From the NCBI RefSeq assembly GCF_000093025.1, contig NC_014207.1, positions 2,108,001-2,172,000 of the forward strand: DNA of 64,000 bases. Reading direction: 5' to 3'. A model generated the notes under the pieces. It was not told the origin of the DNA. It worked only from the letters and a program-made list of their open reading frames with translations, and searched no databases. Position numbers and translations under genes: made by a program. Below, piece by piece: positions 20,270-27,549 of this stretch (positions within the stretch are counted from its first letter, which is position 1; each line of letters opens with the position of its first letter). The stretch comes from Methylotenera versatilis 301 (GTDB lineage Bacteria; Pseudomonadota; Gammaproteobacteria; Burkholderiales; Methylophilaceae).

Positions 20270-21085
20270 TTAATTCTTTGTGGTGATAAATTGACGAGCG
20301 ATTCTGGTTGGTTTTTTTAAACCCATAGCAACTAGACTCGGTAAAAAACCATTCAGCCATGCAAAGAAAGATTCTGGCTGCCCAATGTAATACTCTTGTT
20401 TGTCAGCCTCGATGGCTTTAATGATTTCTTCCACAACCACTTTTGGTTCATCAATCGCAGTTTTTGTAGCTAGTAACATTTTTGAAGCGACCTCGCCATT
20501 CATAGATGTTTTAATGGCGCGCGGCGCAATGTATGTGACAGTGATATTGTTATAAATCAGTTCACGTCTTAGTGCTTGAGAAAAACCACGTACAGCAAAT
20601 TTACTTGCACTATAGGTCGCATAGTGCGGAAAGCCTATAGAGCCAAAAATTGAGCCTATATTGACGATTTGTCCGCTATTCTGTTTAAAAAACTGAGGCA
20701 ATATTGCATGTGCGAGCTGAATAGGCACTACTGCGTTGATATGCATCATTTGTTCAATACGAACTGGATCTTGTTGCTCGAATAAGGTGAAGTCGAGAAT
20801 CCCTGCGCTATTGATTAATACATCAACACCGCCCAATAGTCTCATAGCTTCGTTCACTACATCTCTTGACGGGTTTTCTGAAATTTCACTCGTTTTAAAA
20901 TCAGTCAATATTGGAAAGGCAATACCACCTAATTGATTGATTTTTTCGCACAAATGATTTACATGTAACTGATCTCTATCAACCAAGGCTAACCTAGCAC
21001 CCCTTCTGGACAAAGCAAATGCCAAAGGTTGCCCGATACCACCAGCAGCGCCAGTTAATATAATGTTTTTTCCAGTTGGATTCAT
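20270..21085 (-). CDS. Short-chain dehydrogenase/reductase
   Basis: A 271-residue classical SDR: cofactor motif TGAAGGIG (residues 12-19), NSAG, catalytic Ser in GSIFGSIGF and YSASK. It would use NAD(P)H to interconvert a carbonyl and an alcohol, here probably on a fatty-acyl-derived intermediate. The C-terminus has a hydrophobic stretch (FFAWLNGFLPSLVAMGL), suggesting membrane contact as in lipid-acting SDRs. The start overlaps the oxidase stop by 4 bases (ATGA), so the two are translationally coupled. The substrate is inferred from context only. Confidence 0.92.
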   Translation of the reverse strand: MNPTGKNIILTGAAGGIGQPLAFALSRRGARLALVDRDQLHVNHLCEKINQLGGIAFPILTDFKTSEISENPSRDVVNEAMRLLGGVDVLINSAGILDFTLFEQQDPVRIEQMMHINAVVPIQLAHAILPQFFKQNSGQIVNIGSIFGSIGFPHYATYSASKFAVRGFSQALRRELIYNNITVTYIAPRAIKTSMNGEVASKMLLATKTAIDEPKVVVEEIIKAIEADKQEYYIGQPESFFAWLNGFLPSLVAMGLKKPTRIARQFITTKN

Positions 21086-21765
21086 GCGAATGCCCGAGTG
21101 GATTTTAATGACAAAAATCGAATACCCAATTCACGGAAAATATCTCCGTACAATCTATAGAAGTTTTTTGCGCTATAGATTAGTAAAGTGCGCTCATTTT
21201 CATCTTCAATTTTGTTGACTAGCCCTGCATAAAAATCTGTATGCCCAACATCTAAAGCGCCATGTGAGCTTAAATAGGTAAATGCATCCTCACCTAAACC
21301 AAAACTTTCTTGAAGCGCTTCTCCTGCTTGTGTGGCAAGTGCAACACTCGTGCCTTCCAGCACCAACACCATCCCAAAAAAACCAACAGGATTGATAAGA
21401 TTTATCATGCTATACGCATATTGCAACATTAAAGTTGTAGAAACGCCTGGTGTTCCATTACGCACAGATTCTGCATCTGCCCCACAAGCACGAATATCAT
21501 TAAGAATCCATTCTTCGTGACCAAGCTCTTCATCGATGTACTCATTAACGCCGTTGCGCAGCCATTCATAATGCTCTGGTAATTTCGACCCACATAGGCG
21601 TAAAAGCGGCACAGTATGTTTTACGTGATGATAAGCTTCAGTCAAAAATGCAACATAAGCTGCCAGGCTTACTTCTCCAGCAGCTCCTGCTTTTATTAGC
21701 GGTACACTAAATAATTCTTCACGTTCTTTAGTAGTTTCATTGAGCAATGTTTCATAAAACGGCAT
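21082..21765 (-). CDS. Heme-oxygenase-like diiron oxidase (HDO/TenA-fold)
   Basis: A 227-residue all-helical protein of the iron-containing redox family (relatives include the fatty acid decarboxylase UndA, CADD and SznF). A full diiron ligand pattern is visible: Glu43 (TEAYHH), Glu80/His83 (EELGHEEW), Glu137 (VLEGTS) and His168-x3-Asp172-x2-His175 (HGALDVGH). I start at ATG 21765 because AAGGGA lies upstream. The longer frame to 21969 lies inside the ligase gene. The gene overlaps the ligase stop by 14 bases. Such enzymes use O2 to oxidise or cleave unactivated carbon positions of acyl or amino-acid substrates; the reaction here is unknown. Confidence 0.88.
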   Translation of the reverse strand: MPFYETLLNETTKEREELFSVPLIKAGAAGEVSLAAYVAFLTEAYHHVKHTVPLLRLCGSKLPEHYEWLRNGVNEYIDEELGHEEWILNDIRACGADAESVRNGTPGVSTTLMLQYAYSMINLINPVGFFGMVLVLEGTSVALATQAGEALQESFGLGEDAFTYLSSHGALDVGHTDFYAGLVNKIEDENERTLLIYSAKNFYRLYGDIFRELGIRFLSLKSTRAFA

Positions 21766-23284
21766 AACTTTTTCCCTTATAGATTTCGTCAATTCTTTCT
21801 TGGTACTGCTGCCATATGGCGATTCTGCGTAAACGCCCATTAGCAGTAAGCTGGTTGTTTTGCGGAGTAAATGGCACACCTGCCAATATCCACTGGCTGA
21901 CACGTGCATAATCTGGCAAAGATTGGTTGATGTTTGCGATTGCAATATCAATTTCGGCTGGAGTCGCATTTTTTGCGGGAACGATGATTGCTACGTTCCA
22001 TGGCTTGGCTTCACCAAAAACAGCTGCCTGTGCAATAAATGGCGACATAGTGAGTTCACGCTCTACCCACTCTGGTGCGACATTACGGCCAAATGAGGTA
22101 ATAAATTGGTTCTTTTTACGGGCGGTGATGTATAAATAGCCATCTTCATCTAAATGACCAATGTCACCTGTTGGAAAATATTGAGTAGTCTGCTCGTTGC
22201 TCACATCGCCAACGTAGCCTAGCAAACAAGCGCCTTTCACTAAAATTTCGTCATACCCACCAAACTTAATCGTGACATGCGGCAAAGGCTTTCCTACACT
22301 CCCTATTTTTCTACTAGCCGGTGTGTTAAGAGCAACAACTGAAGCACATTCAGAAAGGCCATAGCCTTCATAGACAGGTAAATCTATTGCTGCAGCACGA
22401 TTAAGTAACTGAGGTGAAACCGAAGCCCCGCCAACTGCTACAAATCTTAAATAAGGTGGCTTGGTGTAACCAGTTTCAATGGCACTCACTAAGGCATTAA
22501 GCAACTCTGGAGTAAGCACCGTGGTAGTGGCTCTAGAAGCACTTAATGCCTCCATCATGGCGGCAATATTTAAGCCTGTTGCACCAGACAAGCCAACCTG
22601 CGCAGATGGCATCAATATTGCCGTTGCCCCAGCTAAAAGCGGCACATATAAGCCCGCTATATTTTCCAGTAATGTAGAAAGTGGCAATATGCTTAAATGG
22701 CGATCTGTAGGCATTGCCTTAGTAGCATCAAGCAACGAAAGTGCAACTCGGTTCAACGTCAGTAAGTCTAAACATACCCCTTTAGGCTTACCCGTCGTTC
22801 CAGATGTGTAGGTAATTTTAGCCGTGTCTTTTGGCAGATCATGGATATTTTTGGTATCTAAAGTAAATTCAGTAATAATTTTATCTTCTATCAAATACTG
22901 TTTTTCTTGCAGTATTTTTTTGCCGCACTCATCAAGCATTTGCTTGAATAAGATAGGTTGGTCACTGAGCACCACGTTAATTCCAGCATCATCAATTGCG
23001 TGAATTGTTTGCTCCGCAGAAAAGAAATACGGTAAAGGTACTACTGGTAAATTCAATTCCATGGCGGCTAAATCAGCAATTGCCCATGCTGGAGAATTGT
23101 CCATGGCTAAGCCTAAAACTTTGACTAAGGCTTTATTGAGCCTATAAGTGACCAGCTCAATTGAAACTGCTAACTCAACATAGGTTAGAGTTTCTGTTGC
23201 TCTCCCCTGTAACGCTGCTTTATTGGGTGAGTGAACTGAAAAATGCGAAATCGAATTAAGAACGGATTGATATTGAGAACTCAA
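21752..23284 (-). CDS. AMP-dependent acyl ligase (ANL superfamily)
   Basis: A 510-residue adenylating enzyme with YTSGTTGKPKG (residues 159-169), YEGYGLSE near 310 and TGDIGHLDEDGYLYI. The C-terminal A10-type motif reads LTANGRLRR, so the usual catalytic lysine appears to be Arg484. It resembles long-chain fatty acyl ligases. The start is TTG 23284, preceded by TAGGAT about 9 bases upstream, and no closer ATG exists. It begins 11 bases after the hemolysin-like gene. It probably activates a fatty acid as adenylate or thioester for the neighbouring enzymes. Confidence 0.9.
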   Translation of the reverse strand: MSSQYQSVLNSISHFSVHSPNKAALQGRATETLTYVELAVSIELVTYRLNKALVKVLGLAMDNSPAWAIADLAAMELNLPVVPLPYFFSAEQTIHAIDDAGINVVLSDQPILFKQMLDECGKKILQEKQYLIEDKIITEFTLDTKNIHDLPKDTAKITYTSGTTGKPKGVCLDLLTLNRVALSLLDATKAMPTDRHLSILPLSTLLENIAGLYVPLLAGATAILMPSAQVGLSGATGLNIAAMMEALSASRATTTVLTPELLNALVSAIETGYTKPPYLRFVAVGGASVSPQLLNRAAAIDLPVYEGYGLSECASVVALNTPASRKIGSVGKPLPHVTIKFGGYDEILVKGACLLGYVGDVSNEQTTQYFPTGDIGHLDEDGYLYITARKKNQFITSFGRNVAPEWVERELTMSPFIAQAAVFGEAKPWNVAIIVPAKNATPAEIDIAIANINQSLPDYARVSQWILAGVPFTPQNNQLTANGRLRRIAIWQQYQERIDEIYKGKSYAVL

Positions 23285-23295
23285 GATATTAAATC

Positions 23296-23952
23296 CTATT
23301 GCGCAGCTGGTTGCGTACGACGAATCGCCACCACTTGTGGACGCTCATTATAATAAGTACCCCAAGCAGCACGTTCGTGTTCTGGAATACGTTCAATACT
23401 CGCTTCGCCCAAAAACTGTAAAGACATATTGAGCTTTGTTAAGGAGTTTCGTAGCACTGAAATCCCTGTAAACACGGCCCACTCTGAATGCGTGCTATGT
23501 AAATATAGGCTAATGCTAGCGAGTAAACTGCGCACATTAATTGGATCAGCAACGGCTAAATTTCCAACCTCTAAAATAGCCTCACGTGCGATTGTTATTT
23601 GACTATGCTGAGACAACAGCACTTCGATTGGCGAGTCAAAATAAGTTTCTAAGAACAAACTCTCTTCATGAGCATGACGAAGCCCACATACTGCAAGCAA
23701 CTTATCGCCAGCATCACGAACGCTTAATAACTTAGGCATAAAGTGACTGACTTCTGCACGATGTGCACGTCGGTATATTGCACGAACAAAGCTCTCTAGC
23801 TCTTGCCTATCAGCCTCGCATGGTTCTGAAATCGCCGTGATGACGGATTGCGCTCCATGCAGATGGATAGCCGCGCTTTTGTTTGGTGTAGAAGCTGTTT
23901 CTATTGCTGACTGCTGAATATCAGCATGAGCTAATTGTTGCGCAAATTGCAT
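23296..23952 (-). CDS. 'Thermostable hemolysin' family protein (GNAT-like)
   Basis: A 218-residue member of the T_hemolysin family (PF12261 type). The family pattern is clear: LFLETYFDSPIE (residues 99-110), then R123-x4-E128 within ILEVGNLA, then WAVFTGIS and WGTYYNERPQV. Despite the name, no signal peptide or pore-forming segment is visible. The fold is acetyltransferase-like, and the R...EVGNLA segment recalls acyl-homoserine-lactone synthases (my inference). An acyl-transfer role beside an acyl ligase is more likely than lysis. It is the first gene after the sigma-54 promoter, with AGGAG 7 bases before ATG 23952. Confidence 0.85.
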   Translation of the reverse strand: MQFAQQLAHADIQQSAIETASTPNKSAAIHLHGAQSVITAISEPCEADRQELESFVRAIYRRAHRAEVSHFMPKLLSVRDAGDKLLAVCGLRHAHEESLFLETYFDSPIEVLLSQHSQITIAREAILEVGNLAVADPINVRSLLASISLYLHSTHSEWAVFTGISVLRNSLTKLNMSLQFLGEASIERIPEHERAAWGTYYNERPQVVAIRRTQPAAQ

Positions 23953-23983
23953 ATAACACTCCTGTAAGAATGTTTTTATATAC

Positions 23984-23999
23984 GCAAGCCTTATGCCAA
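23984..23999 (-). promoter_or_regulatory. Sigma-54 promoter of the hemolysin-ligase-oxidase operon
   Basis: The minus strand reads TTGGCATAAGGCTTGC, matching the sigma-54 consensus TGGCAC-N5-TTGC with one change and keeping the invariant GG-N10-GC. The predicted start near 23972 leaves a leader of about 20 bases that contains the AGGAG ribosome site of the first gene. Confidence 0.8.
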
Positions 24000-24021
24000 G
24001 TCAGATATTTATTGCAGATTT

Positions 24022-24035
24022 TTAATTTAAATCAA
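24022..24035. promoter_or_regulatory. Possible weak FNR-type box
   Basis: TTAATTTAAATCAA matches TTGAT-N4-ATCAA except for A in place of G. It lies about 57 bases upstream of the predicted sigma-54 start. The region is AT-rich, so chance is a real possibility. Confidence 0.25.
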
Positions 24036-24111
24036 TAAAAATCATAGTGTTACAATTATTATTAACTTTAATTTTGATAAATATAGAAGGTTTTAGAAAC
24101 TACAATTCTTG

Positions 24112-24126
24112 CAGACTTGCAGTCTG
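24112..24126. promoter_or_regulatory. Candidate upstream activator (enhancer) site
   Basis: A perfect inverted repeat CAGACT-TGC-AGTCTG overlaps a direct repeat of CTTGCAG with an 8-base period (24108 and 24116). Its centre is about 147 bases upstream of the predicted start, the distance typical for NtrC-type activators. An imperfect palindrome CCTGCA...TGTAGG follows at 24139-24155. Confidence 0.55.
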
Positions 24127-24178
24127 TTACTTGATATTCCCTGCAATTTTTGTAGGATTTATGTTTAGTTTTTATGGA

Positions 24179-24694
24179 TTACGGAGCAGCACTGACAGAC
24201 TTTTCAGAACAATTAAGTTCTGGCGCCGTAGATAAAACATTATGTTCAGCATTAATCCAAGCTAATGGTTTAACCCTGTCATCTAATTTACAAGCGTCAA
24301 TATAACCGATAGCGCCAGGCGTATCGGCGACAAATCTAAGCATCGCCTCTTGCGAACTCACGACGTGTGGTGGTGAAATACCGTGGAAATATAGCCCATT
24401 CCAATAATCAGTTTGAGTTTCTGGTGCACTTTTTAAGATAGACAATGAAAACTGCAACCTAAGTGGATTTGTTGCAGAATAATTCAGGGTTTGAATACGT
24501 TTCCCATCAGCCCAATACAACTTCTTTCGCCAAAACATGAGAGAAAGTTCGTTAGCATCCAACTGATGAATATTGTGACTACGTGGCACAATCACAGCAA
24601 GCACTTCTGCACTAGCCTCTTGAATAAGGCTAGATAGCAGCATACTTATAAACATCATTAACAATCTAAATTTATGCATGTGAAACTGACGCAC
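24179..24694 (-). CDS. PstS-like periplasmic binding protein
   Basis: A 171-residue secreted protein with a signal peptide (EASA/EVLAVIVPRS) and a shortened PBP-like domain of the phosphate-binding type. The features are LDANELSLMFWRKKLYWADG, a YWNGLYFHG segment and TPGAIGYID. No ABC permease or ATPase lies nearby, so it is unlikely to serve a transporter here; it may be a sensor accessory for the adjacent kinase. The frame opens at GTG 24694, overlapping the porin stop; ATG 24679 (MHKFRLL) is the alternative. It ends 226 bases before the hemolysin-like gene. Confidence 0.82.
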   Translation of the reverse strand: MRQFHMHKFRLLMMFISMLLSSLIQEASAEVLAVIVPRSHNIHQLDANELSLMFWRKKLYWADGKRIQTLNYSATNPLRLQFSLSILKSAPETQTDYWNGLYFHGISPPHVVSSQEAMLRFVADTPGAIGYIDACKLDDRVKPLAWINAEHNVLSTAPELNCSEKSVSAAP

Positions 24695-25701
24695 TAATAC
24701 AATATCGAAAATGAAGCGAGTAAACCTTTCGGCGATTCGGTGCTTTCTTCATCGCCGCCTACATATTCAATTTTAAGTATTTTTCTGGGTGACATACGCC
24801 ATGCTGAACCTATCAGCCAGCGTGCAGTTGAACCTTCTTCTGGACGCACATAATTCTCAACCCTTGCAACTGCAAACCACTGATTGCCAAGCGGTGCAAC
24901 ACCCTGAAGATAAGCACCACTGCCGCCATCACTATAATTATTGTAGTAGCGCTGAAAAGCTTCACCACTAAATTCCCAGCCTTGATGCTGCACTAAGAAA
25001 TCCAAGCCAACCATGTGAAATTCAGGGCTATTCGGAATATTCTCGCGAAACTCCAATAAAGAAAGCCCCCAGTTCACTTTGCCAGAAAGCGTAAAGCGCG
25101 CACCTTTAGTATCCTCGAACGGAATTTCCTTATTATTAACAATTTGATCTTTTAAACCCTCTACATAAAAACTGTATTCAAAAGCATTGTCTGCTAGGGG
25201 CATCGCACCATAAAACATCAATCCGTTAACTGCTGTAGGAAATAGGCGGCTTGTCACCAAAGGACGAGTCGTTGTCCACACTAGAGGCTCGGCATGCACT
25301 AGATTCCAGCGACCTGCTGGAGTTAAAAATCTACCTGCACGTACATTCAATTTTTCGGATAGGTTGTAATCGAAGTAGAATCGCTCCAGATCTAAGTAAC
25401 TGTCTTTGCCAATTGAGGTGTCATCTTTATTAAAGCTAATTGGCCTATCTATGTCGAGCTCGGTTAAAAAGTGAAACCGACTATTATTTTCCCAGCTGAG
25501 TAAAATGCCAATTTCACTGATAGCGCCTTCTACTTTCCCACCAGGATGCACATTCATTTCGGCATTGGAATAACCGCCTAAACTAAAATTTTCCCATGGC
25601 GATGCTTTATCTGCGTCCGCAGCAAATGCTGATTGCATAGACATCACAATCATTAGGCATATAAAAAATAGTGGTGGTCTTCGCATCATCACGCCATGCA
25701 T
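24694..25701 (-). CDS. Porin-like outer-membrane protein
   Basis: A 335-residue protein with a signal peptide (SAFAA/DADKAS near residue 28) and many amphipathic beta-strands ending in the outer-membrane signature LLASFSILY. It resembles phosphate-selective porin (OprO/OprP-like) barrels: GGYSNAEMNVHPGGK, FYFDYNLSEKLNVRAGRFLTP. GGAG lies 6 bases before ATG 25701. It is co-transcribed with the PstS-like gene and divergent from the kinase. The transported or sensed solute is unknown. Confidence 0.83.
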   Translation of the reverse strand: MHGVMMRRPPLFFICLMIVMSMQSAFAADADKASPWENFSLGGYSNAEMNVHPGGKVEGAISEIGILLSWENNSRFHFLTELDIDRPISFNKDDTSIGKDSYLDLERFYFDYNLSEKLNVRAGRFLTPAGRWNLVHAEPLVWTTTRPLVTSRLFPTAVNGLMFYGAMPLADNAFEYSFYVEGLKDQIVNNKEIPFEDTKGARFTLSGKVNWGLSLLEFRENIPNSPEFHMVGLDFLVQHQGWEFSGEAFQRYYNNYSDGGSGAYLQGVAPLGNQWFAVARVENYVRPEEGSTARWLIGSAWRMSPRKILKIEYVGGDEESTESPKGLLASFSILY

Positions 25702-25842
25702 AATTTCTCCATCTCTAAAAACTACTACGTCGATAAACTAGCAACGGTATATCATTCCAATTTGCTCAACTCATCATTTGGTATAAATTACTTTGCTCAC
25801 TACATTACAACTTATTATGTTTTCATTCTCGCACTAAATCAG

Positions 25843-27531
25843 ATGCTTAGAAAAGCCTTACCGATACGCTTTATTCTACTTGGTGCATTTTTGCTAGTAG
25901 GTTTACTGCCAACCATGCTGGTCACTGGTATGGCTTTTTTTGAGGCGCGTGGCGCATTAAAAACCGAAATTAAACATGATACCCAAACTCGAGCAACCGC
26001 TACTGTAGATGAAATTGACCGCATCATGTTCGAACGTTTGCATAATACTGCGTCTTGGAGTCAGTTGGAGATTATGCAAGATGTTCGAATAGATGACCTT
26101 GATAAGCGTCTATCAAAGTTTTTAAGTGATTTAAAATACAGTTACCACGATATTTACCATGAGCTTTATGTTGTAGATAACAAAGGTATTGTGATTGCCT
26201 CGAGTAATGCCGAGTCGATCGGCAAACAAAGTCCACATTACAGTGATTGGTTAAGCACCAAAATTCAGGGAAATAATATACATATTGCCCCCATTATGCA
26301 GGAGCAGCTCAAAATCTCAGCCGATATAAAAGATGCTTTTGATGGCAATAAGCTTGGCACTTTGGTCACTGTTTTTAACTGGAGTCAAATCACTAATATT
26401 TTGGAAGGTGCCGTTTCTGGAAGAAGCGGTGCAGCACTTTTAGATGGCAACAACAAAGTATTATCAATGACCACACATTGGTCAGATATTCAAACTAAAG
26501 AAAAACTATCCACTTCTTCTAAATCCAAAGGTTATCAGGGTTATAACGGTTTCAAGTGGCACGTAGTGATTGCAGAATATCGTTTAGATGCATTAGCACC
26601 CATTCAGCAAATGGCTTATATTTTTATTGGCTTGCTAATTGCCACCATCATTCTAGCTAGCTTAATCGCCTTTCCCGTCGCGACCGCTCTGACTCAACCA
26701 CTTGTAAAACTCACGGCTTTTGCCAATAATTTTATACGTGAACCTAGCAATGCGTTGCCCCCGAGCACAAGTAACCTAGTTGAGCCTGTAGAAATCACAG
26801 CACTTTCAAACGCTTTCAGCAAAATGATTAACGACCTTGAACGCTCCAAAGAGAATCTGACGCGCGCGGCAAAGCTCGCGGTGGTCGGTGAAATGGCAGC
26901 CGCTATGAGTCACGAAGTACGCACACCTTTAGGGATTTTGCGCTCATCCGCACAAGTCTTATTACGTGAACCCAATATTAGCGAAGAAGGTCACGAAGTC
27001 TGTGGATTCATCATTAGCGAAACCGAGCGTTTAAATAAATTGGTATCCGCATTGATTGACTCAGCTCGACCGAGATTACCTGATTTTAAGCATACTGACC
27101 TTGCAGAGCTTGCGCAGCAATGCGTTGCAATGTTACGTATGCAAGCTGAGAATAAAAAAATTGAATTGATTTGTGAAGCTAATGAAAAAGCAATAGCGTT
27201 GTGTGACGTAGAACAAATCACACAAGTCTTGTTAAACTTACTACTCAATGCGATCCAAGTATTGCAAGATAATGGCAAAATAATATTGAAAGTAACCAGC
27301 TCAATTGACCAAGTATTAATTACCGTTTCAGATAATGGCCCCGGCATTCCAGTTGAGCATCGCAACCAAGTATTTGAGCCATTCTTCAGTAAACGCAGAG
27401 GTGGCATTGGCTTAGGCCTGGCAATTGTAAAACAGATCGTGATGGCGAACCATGGCAATATTAGCGTGCATCAAAGTAACTTAGGCGGCGCCGAATTTCG
27501 CCTGCAACTACCTGTTGATATAGCGGTATAA
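25843..27531 (+). CDS. Membrane sensor histidine kinase
   Basis: About 562 residues: membrane segment near 6-30, a periplasmic Cache-like sensor (about 35-255, with DNKGIVIASSN), a second membrane segment near 260-285, HAMP, HisKA with His357 in SHEVRTPLG, and HATPase_c with NLLLNAIQVL, DNGPGIP and GGIGLGLAI. I chose ATG 25843 (MLRKALPIRF) because it gives a normal N-terminus. The frame opens at 25696 overlapping the divergent porin start, which would add an improbable extension; neither start has a good ribosome site. Its partner regulator follows by 18 bases. Confidence 0.9.
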   Translation: MLRKALPIRFILLGAFLLVGLLPTMLVTGMAFFEARGALKTEIKHDTQTRATATVDEIDRIMFERLHNTASWSQLEIMQDVRIDDLDKRLSKFLSDLKYSYHDIYHELYVVDNKGIVIASSNAESIGKQSPHYSDWLSTKIQGNNIHIAPIMQEQLKISADIKDAFDGNKLGTLVTVFNWSQITNILEGAVSGRSGAALLDGNNKVLSMTTHWSDIQTKEKLSTSSKSKGYQGYNGFKWHVVIAEYRLDALAPIQQMAYIFIGLLIATIILASLIAFPVATALTQPLVKLTAFANNFIREPSNALPPSTSNLVEPVEITALSNAFSKMINDLERSKENLTRAAKLAVVGEMAAAMSHEVRTPLGILRSSAQVLLREPNISEEGHEVCGFIISETERLNKLVSALIDSARPRLPDFKHTDLAELAQQCVAMLRMQAENKKIELICEANEKAIALCDVEQITQVLLNLLLNAIQVLQDNGKIILKVTSSIDQVLITVSDNGPGIPVEHRNQVFEPFFSKRRGGIGLGLAIVKQIVMANHGNISVHQSNLGGAEFRLQLPVDIAV

Positions 27532-27549
27532 GCCAGAATATTTTATGGA

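Noticed and set aside
20241-20360. N-terminal extension of the TPR protein
   Set aside because: The extension overlaps the SDR coding sequence; a signal peptide and ribosome site support the start at 20240.
21082-21765. Reading the diiron oxidase as a TenA thiaminase
   Set aside because: The full metal-ligand pattern and the ligase/SDR context fit an HDO, and no thiamine genes are nearby.
21766-21969. N-terminal extension of the diiron oxidase
   Set aside because: It lies inside the ligase gene and lacks family similarity, while ATG 21765 has a ribosome site.
26991-27458. A 155-codon minus-strand open frame inside the sensor kinase gene
   Set aside because: It is antisense to the conserved HATPase region and shows no family features.
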